Shown here in pieces: positions 6,646 to 13,559 of a DNA stretch of 64,000 bases (position 1 is its first letter; each line of letters opens with the position of its first letter). Below the pieces are notes generated by a model. That model saw nothing but the letters and a program-made list of their open reading frames with translations, did no database searches and was not told the DNA's origin. The position numbers and the translations under genes were made by a program. Source of the DNA: Acholeplasma oculi (lineage in GTDB: Bacteria; Bacillota_I; Bacilli_A; Acholeplasmatales; Acholeplasmataceae); contig NZ_FUZK01000001.1 of the NCBI RefSeq assembly GCF_900166985.1, forward strand, positions 310,001 to 374,000. Reading direction: 5' to 3'.

Positions 6646-8622
6646 TTACTTAACTTTTCGTAACAATCTCAATCCATTTAGAATAACAACCAATGTACTT
6701 CCTTCATGAATCAAAACTGCATAGCTCATTTCCATCATACCTAGAATATTCATTGTCGTTAAGAATAAAACGACAAACATTGAAAAAATAATGTTTTGCA
6801 CTACGAGTACTCTTAATTTTTTAGATACTTTATGTGTATATGCAAATTTTTTCAAATCATTTTTCATCAGCACTGCATCAGCAACATCAATTGCTATATC
6901 TGTACCTTCTCCCATTGCAATCCCAATATCTGCTGCAACCAACGCTGGTGCATCATTGATACCATCACCGATCATTGCTGTAACGCCATATTTTGATTTT
7001 AACTCGTTGATGATGTTTGATTTGTCTTCTGGTAAAACATTTCCTTTGACCTCATCAATTCCAAGTTCACGTCCAACCGCCTCTCCAGTACGTTTTGCAT
7101 CCCCAGTTATCATCACTGTGTGAATGCCTTTTTCTCTAAAATAACTAATCGCTTCTTTAGAGGTTTCTTTTGGAACATCTTGAATCGCAATTAACCCTAA
7201 TACCTCTTCATTTGTACCAAAGTAAACAACTGTTTTTCCATTATATTCAAAATTTTCTGTTTGTGCTGAAATTTCATATGAAACATGGCTGTAAGAGCTT
7301 GGTTTGCCTACATGATAAGTGATGTTCTTATATTCTGTTGCAAGTCCAACACCAACGATGTTTTTTGCAGTCAGTTTAACTGTTTTTCTATTTGGAAAAT
7401 GTCTAATAATTGCTTCGGCAAGTGGATGATTCGATTGTTTTTCCATCGAAACTAAAACATCAAGATAAAGTGATTCATCCTCTTTTGAAACACCAGATTC
7501 AAAGAATACATCTGTGACAACAGGTTTTCCTTTTGTTAATGTTCCTGTTTTGTCAAAAGCTACTGCTTTTAAGTCAGACAGATTAGATAGATAAGACCCA
7601 CCTTTGAATAATACACCACGTTTAGCTAAATTTGAAATTGCAGATAATGTTGCTGGTATGTCTGTTGCAGCAAGTGCACAAGGAGATGCACCAATTAAAA
7701 ACACCATAGTGCGATAAAAACTATCTGTTTGTCCCCAATCAAATATATAGAGACCTAAAAGATAAAAGACTGGTGCTAACAAGAATATTATAGTCACATA
7801 GGCTGGTTCAATTTTTTTTATAAATGCTGCAGTTTTTGAAATATTAGTTTGTGTCTGACTGACCAGTTGTATAATTTTAGCGAATACAGTTTCTTTACTA
7901 TCTTTGGTAACTTCCATTACAAACGTTCCATTACCATTCATTGTACTGCCAAAAACACTATCGCCTGCTTTTTTATCAACAGGTATACTTTCACCAGTAA
8001 TAGCTGCCTGATTAATGACTGATTCTCCTGACAAAATAATACCATCTGTTGGTACTTGATCACCATTTAAAACTTGTAGTTTGTCACCAACTTTTAGTTC
8101 AGAGACATCAATGATTTTTGTTGTACTATCTGCTTGAATCAAACGTGCCGTTGTTGGATTAAGCTTTAATAAATTTGTGATTTCTTTTTTACTTTTACCC
8201 TCTGCATATTCTTCTAAAAAGTGTGCTCCAGCAAAAATCAAGATGAGTAATGCAGCCTCTCTATATTCAGCAATAATAATAGCTCCTAAAGCTGCTACAG
8301 TCATTAAAAGATGAATGTTTGGTATAAATCTTCTTCTTTGTATACTATTTTTAACAGTATCAGCAATGCCCTCAATAATGATATGGTATCCCGATAGTAT
8401 CAAAGCAGTCATATTTAAAATATCTCTTGTAAGTTCATGTTCAACAAATAAACCAACAATATATGCTGTAAGACCTAGAAAAAACATAATGACTGCGTTT
8501 TTCCCTCCATGACTATGTCCGTGGTTACTGTGATCGTGTTCATACTGGTTATGGTTATGGTCTTCGTGATCATGTTCATAATTATTATAGTTGTTCTTCA
8601 ATTTCTCGTCCTTCATTTTCAT
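6646..8622 (-). CDS. P1B-4-type heavy-metal efflux ATPase
   Basis: This 658-aa membrane pump has a His/Asp-rich N-terminus (residues 15-40), an SPC motif at 313-315 in the ion-path helix, the phosphorylation site DKTGT at D357, the TGES actuator loop, and HEGST near 639 in the last membrane segment. SPC together with HEG defines the P1B-4 group, whose characterised members export Fe2+, Co2+ or Zn2+. It is 4-bp coupled (ATGA) to the ArsR/SmtB gene before it, so the pump is probably made when that repressor binds metal. The second ATG (8616) has better spacing to GAGGAG than the first. The exact ion cannot be read from the sequence. Confidence 0.92.
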   Translation of the reverse strand: MKMKDEKLKNNYNNYEHDHEDHNHNQYEHDHSNHGHSHGGKNAVIMFFLGLTAYIVGLFVEHELTRDILNMTALILSGYHIIIEGIADTVKNSIQRRRFIPNIHLLMTVAALGAIIIAEYREAALLILIFAGAHFLEEYAEGKSKKEITNLLKLNPTTARLIQADSTTKIIDVSELKVGDKLQVLNGDQVPTDGIILSGESVINQAAITGESIPVDKKAGDSVFGSTMNGNGTFVMEVTKDSKETVFAKIIQLVSQTQTNISKTAAFIKKIEPAYVTIIFLLAPVFYLLGLYIFDWGQTDSFYRTMVFLIGASPCALAATDIPATLSAISNLAKRGVLFKGGSYLSNLSDLKAVAFDKTGTLTKGKPVVTDVFFESGVSKEDESLYLDVLVSMEKQSNHPLAEAIIRHFPNRKTVKLTAKNIVGVGLATEYKNITYHVGKPSSYSHVSYEISAQTENFEYNGKTVVYFGTNEEVLGLIAIQDVPKETSKEAISYFREKGIHTVMITGDAKRTGEAVGRELGIDEVKGNVLPEDKSNIINELKSKYGVTAMIGDGINDAPALVAADIGIAMGEGTDIAIDVADAVLMKNDLKKFAYTHKVSKKLRVLVVQNIIFSMFVVLFLTTMNILGMMEMSYAVLIHEGSTLVVILNGLRLLRKVK

Positions 8623-8921
8623 TTCTCCTCTACGTGTTCTATCGCTTGATCAAATATCATGTATACATGATTGTCAGCAAGTTTATAGTAAACTTCCTTA
8701 CCTTTTTTTTGAAAGGTTACTAAGTTAACATCTCTTAAAGTTTTTAATTGATGTGAAACCGCACTTTGAGTCATCTCAAGTTTATCAACAATTTCATTTA
8801 CACTTAACTCTTTATTTTTTAGTGCATAAATAATTTTAATTCTAGTTGGATCCGAAATTGTTTTAAACAAGATGCTTACTTTGTGTTCAATATCAGGTAA
8901 TAAGCAATCATTTTCTTTCAT
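8619..8921 (-). CDS. ArsR/SmtB-family metal-responsive repressor
   Basis: The 100-aa winged-helix protein has the recognition helix MTQSAVSHQLKTLR near residues 49-62. The C-terminal helix carries D83, H85, H96 and E99 in the D-x-H-x10-H-x2-E spacing of the α5 zinc site of SmtB/CzrA. The α3 Cys pair of CadC/ArsR sensors is absent. This predicts sensing of Zn2+ or a similar borderline ion. GGAGG precedes the start. It is the first gene of a two-gene efflux operon, and the palindrome over the promoter -10 (9073-9102) is its likely binding site. Confidence 0.92.
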   Translation of the reverse strand: MKENDCLLPDIEHKVSILFKTISDPTRIKIIYALKNKELSVNEIVDKLEMTQSAVSHQLKTLRDVNLVTFQKKGKEVYYKLADNHVYMIFDQAIEHVEEK

Positions 8922-9072
8922 TTTAAATCCTCCAATTTATTCTAATACCATATTTATAATATTTAAAATATGACTAAATATGTAACATTTCAAGTTATGT
9001 CTTCATAATCAACCTTATTGTTTTTGCATTAATAAAACTAATTGAATGAACAACCACTTCAAATTTTATTAT

Positions 9073-9119
9073 ATATGATTATATGTTCATATAATATCAT
9101 ATAAAATTCTTGCTGTCAA
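9073..9119 (-). promoter_or_regulatory. Promoter with overlapping operator for the metal-efflux operon
   Basis: On the minus strand TTGACA (9114-9119), a 17-base spacer and TATTAT (9091-9096) form a near-consensus sigma-A promoter. A palindrome at 9073-9102 with core TATATG-TT-CATATA covers the -10 and the start-site region, the expected place for a SmtB/CzrA-type repressor to block polymerase. The 5' leader to the repressor start codon is about 160 bases. Confidence 0.7.
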
Positions 9120-9285
9120 TATATTATGCTTTTTTATTAATAGCATTTAATTTGTTCCCTATAACAAAAAAGACACTAGCGATTCCTAATGTCGTGACAT
9201 TTTTGACTACAGACTACTTACTGAACTTAAGGACCATTAGATCCAGTTAATGTAGTAATTCATTTTGGATGTTATTAAATTTTCT

Positions 9286-9378
9286 CGTATTTACCCAATA
9301 GCGTATATCAATTACTTCTATAGGTATATCTTTTACTCATTTAAGGCTTCATAAACTGTAGTTATTGAATTTATTAAT
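9286..9378. repeat. ~95-bp intergenic repeat, copy 1
   Basis: This is the outermost copy of the repeat family between 9.3 and 13.6 kb. Shared landmarks are TTTACCCA, ATTACTTCT, GGTATATC, TTTACTCATTTAAG, CTTCATAAAC and TTATTGA in that order. It ends about six bases before the stop codon of the 169-aa gene (9384). CATAA and TTATTG can form a hairpin. Confidence 0.75.
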
Positions 9379-9383
9379 TTGCT

Positions 9384-9893
9384 TTATTTTAATTCTTTGT
9401 ATGCATCACTCTTAATCCATTCTCCATAATCATATACCTCAGTTACTGCTATTAAAACAAATAAAATCAAGGAAATAATAAGGAAACTTATATTTGATTG
9501 ATTCAATAATCTGGTAGATTCAGATAAATTTAAGTATGTTGCTGTTTCACTTTTAATTTCAAGAACTGTATTTTTTGATATGTAAGTAATGGTCAACTTA
9601 TCACCCACTTCTATATAATCAGTAAAATGTTCATAACGAAATACTTTTTTATAATGTGTTTCAATCTCAAACTCTCTATCATTAATATCTTTGATTAAGT
9701 AATAGTCAGAATCCGCTTCTACATGCCTAATAGAAGAGAAAGTGATAGTTTCTACTTGATGATTATTGAGCTGTTTTATAGCATTTAGGGTTCCAATTAA
9801 CATTCCCACAGGAAGCATATAAACCGCAATATATATAACAATTCGTATTGTGAATGCTTTTCTTTTTGTCACTTTTTTCACCTCATTAGTCAT
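9384..9893 (-). CDS. Hypothetical two-TM membrane protein
   Basis: The product is 169 aa. It has a basic N-terminus, a hydrophobic segment at about residues 17-38, a hydrophilic β-rich middle of about 95 residues, and a second hydrophobic segment near 133-152 (ISFLIISLILFVLIAVTEVY). The middle domain is probably on the outside, and no family is recognised. It is the last gene of the repeat-separated array, with copy 1 of the repeat at its 3' end and copy 2 before its start. Confidence 0.6.
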   Translation of the reverse strand: MTNEVKKVTKRKAFTIRIVIYIAVYMLPVGMLIGTLNAIKQLNNHQVETITFSSIRHVEADSDYYLIKDINDREFEIETHYKKVFRYEHFTDYIEVGDKLTITYISKNTVLEIKSETATYLNLSESTRLLNQSNISFLIISLILFVLIAVTEVYDYGEWIKSDAYKELK

Positions 9894-9910
9894 AGATTTG
9901 TATTATTCTC

Positions 9911-10002
9911 TTATTTACGCTACTTAGAATAGTAATTACTCATGATAGTACACGATTTACTCAATTAAAACGTTAGAAACTCGTGTTATTGAAACAATTA
10001 AT
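9911..10002. repeat. ~95-bp intergenic repeat, copy 2
   Basis: This is the most diverged of the five full copies. TTATTTACGCTA, ATTACTCATGATAGTAC, TTTACTCAATTAA and TTATTGA-ACAATTAAT align with copies 1 and 3. It lies about 20 bases before the start of the 169-aa gene and about 110 bases after the stop of the 133-aa gene. Confidence 0.65.
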
Positions 10003-10110
10003 TTGATATCTTTTTTAGCATCATCATACAACTATAAGCTAATTGAAATCTATTTCCAAATTATCAGATACAACAAAATGTGGTTCATCTGAATTGGACT
10101 TGAAAAATCT

Positions 10111-10512
10111 CTAATGTTCATTTCCATAACCATAACTGTCAGCACTTGAGTCAATAATGATTTGAATTTTCAAATCATCTTCAAGGATTATATCAATATC
10201 TCCAAGATCATTTATAAATAATGACAAGACTTTCTTATTATCAAATTTATTTCCATACATATCGATTTTGACATATAAGTTTGTTCCTAGATTATTTTCA
10301 TCTGAATAATCTTCTTTATTAAAATAATCCGTTCTTGTAAATAAAATATGATTGTTTTCGATAAATCTTACCAACGTTTGGCTATGTATGTGAAATTCAA
10401 TATCATCTTTTGTGAATGTTAGCATAATTAAATCTGCAGCATAACTAATTCTAGTGATTTTTGCTTCTTTAATAACACTAAGTGCATTTTTAATCTGATC
10501 AATATTATTCAT
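10111..10512 (-). CDS. Hypothetical protein (133 aa)
   Basis: This small, acidic, soluble β-rich protein contains IEFHIHSQTLVRF in the first half and INDLGDIDIILEDDLKIQIII near the C-terminus, ending in DSSADSYGYGNEH. The alternating β-strand pattern resembles small immunity-type proteins, but I cannot assign it to a family. A ribosome-binding site (AAAGGGAT) precedes the start. It lies within the repeat-separated array, with copy 2 downstream and copy 3 upstream. Confidence 0.55.
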   Translation of the reverse strand: MNNIDQIKNALSVIKEAKITRISYAADLIMLTFTKDDIEFHIHSQTLVRFIENNHILFTRTDYFNKEDYSDENNLGTNLYVKIDMYGNKFDNKKVLSLFINDLGDIDIILEDDLKIQIIIDSSADSYGYGNEH

Positions 10513-10530
10513 TTTTTAATCCCTTTCATG

Positions 10531-10628
10531 ATTTACTAATCTTTACTCAATAACAACTATCTATTACTCATGTAGGTATACTATTTACTCAATAATGGAC
10601 TCATAAACGCTAATTATTGAACAGATTT
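10531..10628. repeat. ~95-bp intergenic repeat, copy 3
   Basis: This copy has TTACTCA-like words at short intervals (TTTACTCAATA, ATTACTCAT, TTTACTCAATA), followed by ACTCATAAACGCTAATTATTGA, matching the other copies in order. CATAA/TTATTG can pair. It occupies most of the gap between the 110-aa and 133-aa genes. Confidence 0.75.
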
Positions 10629-10669
10629 GTTATCTTCTTTTTTATCAGTTCTTGTTCCACGAGAATCAT

Positions 10670-11002
10670 TTAACTTTGTTGTTTGCTCCTTCTAATTAAT
10701 GATTCTTTATTTACCCAAAACAAATGATTACCATTAGTATCTTCAAAACCTCTTTTTGTAGATATGTCAATCATAAATAGTCCATCTTTTTTTTCTTTTA
10801 CTTCACAAGGTATACTGGTCTCAACTTTTCCAAACTTGAGTCTCTCTACTAATAAATCTAGCTCACCATCAAATAAAACTGGTATTTTATCTTCGACTTC
10901 AATTTTATTACTATCTGAATCTAGAAAATATGCTACACACCAGCCTGGATAAGATTCAACATCTGTTATTTTTTCAATTGTAAGTTTTAAAATTGCTGTC
11001 AT
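10670..11002 (-). CDS. Hypothetical protein (110 aa)
   Basis: This small soluble protein begins MTAILKLTIEKITDVESYPG, with a Trp-Cys pair near residue 22 (GWCVAYFLDS) and an EVKEKKDGLFMIDIS strand region in the second half. There is no signal peptide or membrane segment, and I recognise no family. GGGGGAAAAAG precedes the start as a ribosome-binding site. It is one of the cassette-like genes, with repeat copy 4 immediately upstream and copy 3 downstream. Confidence 0.55.
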   Translation of the reverse strand: MTAILKLTIEKITDVESYPGWCVAYFLDSDSNKIEVEDKIPVLFDGELDLLVERLKFGKVETSIPCEVKEKKDGLFMIDISTKRGFEDTNGNHLFWVNKESLIRRSKQQS

Positions 11003-11015
11003 AATCTTTTTCCCC

Positions 11016-11105
11016 CTATTTACTCAAATTCACCTATTTGACACCAATAAAAGTATATCATTTTCCTATTTAAGACATCATAAACAGTGATTATTGCATT
11101 GATTA
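11016..11105. repeat. ~95-bp intergenic repeat, copy 4
   Basis: CTATTTACTCAA, AATAAAAGTATATCATTTT, TTTAAGACATCATAAAC and GTGATTATTG align closely with copy 5. It fills the gap between the methyltransferase stop codon, which it abuts, and the ribosome-binding site of the 110-aa gene. Confidence 0.8.
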
Positions 11106-11858
11106 TTTTCTAGATATGATCAAGAATCTATGTTCGGTTGATTCAATATAACCAACTTCTTTAATTCTTTTATTTAAATCAATAAACTTATCAAAATGTC
11201 TTTCTACTGAAAAATCAATAAATTCCCAACTAATGATTTTAGCAAAATAAGCGATAGCTCCCAAATCAAAGAATTTTATTTTAGGATAATACTCTTGTTG
11301 ATCAATGACTTTAAATCCTTTATTTATTAGACGTTGAACTGATTTTTCAAGTGTCATTTCTGGAAATTGATCCATATGTTTATCATCAAAAAAAGTAGCC
11401 AGATCTTTGTTGTTAAATGCACCAATTTGCTGCGTAATAAAGATGCCACCTTTCTTTAAAACACGATATACCTCATTTTCATCATATGATTCATGTCTAT
11501 TAATGACCATGTCAAAATGATTTGATGGAATGTTAGTCAATTGATTATTTTCTGTAATTGGGTAAACTTTAATACCTTTAGGTGCTAGTATTTCTTGACA
11601 TAGTTTAATATTAGGTTCATAAGCTTCTGTCACAGATGTTAATTGGTGTGGATGATTAAGTGTTAATAAGAACTCGCCACCACCTGTTCCCATATCAAGC
11701 AATGTATCTGTTGGGTTTAAATACTTTAAAAGTATTTGCTTGTATTCCCAAGGTAGTATTTCGTTTTCCCATCTATTATTCAAATAAGAAAAATCCCATC
11801 CCTTAAATGTTTGTTCTTCTTCTTTAATTAAATACTTTTTTAGTTCGTTGTCGTTCAT
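11103..11858 (-). CDS. Class I SAM-dependent methyltransferase
   Basis: The 251-aa protein has the SAM-binding glycine loop LLDMGTGGGEFLLTL near residues 53-67, an acidic end to the next strand (VTEAYEPN), and the post-motif IV region FDMVINRHESYDENEVYRVLKKGG. This is the layout of the Methyltransf_11/UbiE-like group. The substrate is unknown; small-molecule or rRNA methylation are both possible. AAGGAAG precedes the start. It is flanked by repeat copies 4 and 5, and its neighbours do not indicate a pathway. Confidence 0.85.
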   Translation of the reverse strand: MNDNELKKYLIKEEEQTFKGWDFSYLNNRWENEILPWEYKQILLKYLNPTDTLLDMGTGGGEFLLTLNHPHQLTSVTEAYEPNIKLCQEILAPKGIKVYPITENNQLTNIPSNHFDMVINRHESYDENEVYRVLKKGGIFITQQIGAFNNKDLATFFDDKHMDQFPEMTLEKSVQRLINKGFKVIDQQEYYPKIKFFDLGAIAYFAKIISWEFIDFSVERHFDKFIDLNKRIKEVGYIESTEHRFLIISRK

Positions 11859-11875
11859 AAATTTACTTCCTTATC

Positions 11876-11976
11876 AATTTACTCGTATTTACTCGATTTT
11901 GACTACCCATTACCCATAAAAGTATATCCTTTTCTGCTTTAAGACATCATAAACCACTATTTATGACGTTATTAAT
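11876..11976. repeat. ~95-bp intergenic repeat, copy 5
   Basis: TTTACTCG occurs twice, followed by CATAAAAGTATATCCTTTT, TTTAAGACATCATAAACC and TTTATGACG, matching copy 4 base for base over long stretches. CATCATAAA and TTTATGACG form a 9-bp stem with one mismatch. The copy overlaps the reverse transcriptase stop codon (11972). Confidence 0.8.
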
Positions 11977-13465
11977 CTGTAGTTTTTTTCTTATAAAAAG
12001 AGAAGTCACTTTTTTTCAATTTACAATAAATTTCCTGATCTAACTCATGAAATCCAAAGATATCATCATCTGTAATAATGTCTCTTCTCCATAGTTCATA
12101 ATCGAGTAAAAAACATTTCCCAGCATGTTTTTTTATGTACTCCTCGTTTAAATTATTTGACTCACATAAAACTACCATTGCTGCAAGTTCATTCAAATCA
12201 TTAAAATCAAATTTGCAGTTTGAATTAATTTTCAATATTGCGTAAACAATCCAAACTTGCTCTAAGTCATATTTGTTTTTAACACAAATTCTTAAAAACA
12301 CCAATAAACTTTCAACCACACGATTTGTTTGCGTTTCAATCTTTTTTTCATTGAGTTTATTAATGAGCTTATTGATGGCAACAACTGTACTATTAGGATT
12401 ATTGATTATAGCATTAACAATTAATGATATAACTAAATCGTTGGATTCTTTGTCAAATTCATCAATTCTAGATATTAAATATTTAATCGCACCCTTTTGC
12501 TTTTTCGTAATCTCAATTTCTATAAAACGGTTAAAAAGATTAATAATCTGCAGTTCTTTTTTTGATGAATCAAAAATAGAAGTTAAATCATTTTTATCTG
12601 AATAAGGAAATCTAATATAATTTGTTTTTGCGCTATTTAAAGAAAATCCGTATTCGCTTAGAATATTCTCAACTTTTGCAGTTATCAAATCTATTTCGGA
12701 TTCCTCATATACAAAAATCTCATAATCATCCATAAATCTAACAAATTTAATATCTTCTTTTTCAATTTCCTTATCAATAGTATTCATCAATGTTTCGGCT
12801 AAAACCTTTGAAATAAATGGTCCCACCAATAAACCGTGACTTCGTCCAATATTCATATTTCTTATAGCTGAATCTATACGCTCTAATCTAGTATATTCAT
12901 CATCAACCATTTCATTATTTTTCTTTAGATTATACTGTTCTAGAGCCCATTGTTCACCCCTAAAAATTGCAGTTATGTTGTGTGTATAGAAACTTCCGAA
13001 AAAGTTAGCTATATCTAAATACAAGATCCCTTTTGCTCCGCTACTATTTATAATTTTTTTTGTTAAATTGAAAGAATAACTAAATTTTTCTTCATCAACA
13101 TTTCTTCCCATTTGCAGTGAAAGTGTTCTATCAGAAGGATTTGAATGTCTAACCACTTCATTCTTTATCATTAATTTTGAAAAACTGTGCTGACTATTTT
13201 CATCAGTTTGAAGTATTTTATCCAATACATTAGATTCGCTTATTTTTTCAATTGCCGCTAGATAACTAATCAGCTCTGGAACATGGATACTTCTTCTATG
13301 ATCTTCGATTTGAAATTTACTCATTGAATAATTATATGGCTTAACTTTACCAACTTTATTTTTACTAAATGTATCCTTTATTCCATGAATAGAAAATTCA
13401 CTTGGCAGATATTCAGAAAAATACCCCGATCTATTAAAATAATCTTTAATTACATCTTTTTTCAT
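11972..13465 (-). CDS. Reverse transcriptase of the Abi/unknown-group (antiviral) type
   Basis: The 497-aa product has polymerase motif A at YLDIANFFGSFYTH (D151), motif B at GLLVGPFIS (211-219) and motif C at FMDD (244-247), giving the three catalytic aspartates D151, D246 and D247. About 240 mostly helical residues follow, as in AbiA/AbiK- and DRT-type proteins. No maturase, endonuclease or retron-type domain is seen, so a group II intron or standard retron is unlikely. Related reverse transcriptases protect bacteria from phages. The setting beside a type I restriction gene and other accessory genes supports a defence role, which is inference. The gene sits in the repeat-separated array. 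Confidence 0.85.
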   Translation of the reverse strand: MKKDVIKDYFNRSGYFSEYLPSEFSIHGIKDTFSKNKVGKVKPYNYSMSKFQIEDHRRSIHVPELISYLAAIEKISESNVLDKILQTDENSQHSFSKLMIKNEVVRHSNPSDRTLSLQMGRNVDEEKFSYSFNLTKKIINSSGAKGILYLDIANFFGSFYTHNITAIFRGEQWALEQYNLKKNNEMVDDEYTRLERIDSAIRNMNIGRSHGLLVGPFISKVLAETLMNTIDKEIEKEDIKFVRFMDDYEIFVYEESEIDLITAKVENILSEYGFSLNSAKTNYIRFPYSDKNDLTSIFDSSKKELQIINLFNRFIEIEITKKQKGAIKYLISRIDEFDKESNDLVISLIVNAIINNPNSTVVAINKLINKLNEKKIETQTNRVVESLLVFLRICVKNKYDLEQVWIVYAILKINSNCKFDFNDLNELAAMVVLCESNNLNEEYIKKHAGKCFLLDYELWRRDIITDDDIFGFHELDQEIYCKLKKSDFSFYKKKTTD

Positions 13466-13521
13466 ATTAATTCATTAATGCTCGTTAGCAAGCGAGATGT
13501 TTCCCTTCATTTTATTTTTAT

Positions 13522-13559
13522 AATTTTAAGACATCAAAAAACATATTTATGTGACAAAG
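13522..13559. repeat. Partial intergenic repeat, copy 6
   Basis: Only one half of the repeat is recognisable: TTTTAAGACATCAAAAAACATATTTATG, comparable to the same part of copy 5. It abuts the hsdR stop codon at 13560. Between it and the reverse transcriptase start is a small hairpin (CTCG-TT/AA-CGAG with one bulged base) near 13478-13494. Confidence 0.5.

Noticed and set aside
9191-9216. Small hairpin AATGTC-GT-GACATT with T residues as terminator
   Set aside because: A 6-bp stem with a two-base loop and a short interrupted T-run is too weak, and no plus-strand gene ends there.
9286-13559. Classical integron or CRISPR array
   Set aside because: No integron integrase and no attC core motifs; repeats are ~95 bp, diverged and separated by genes, not by short spacers.
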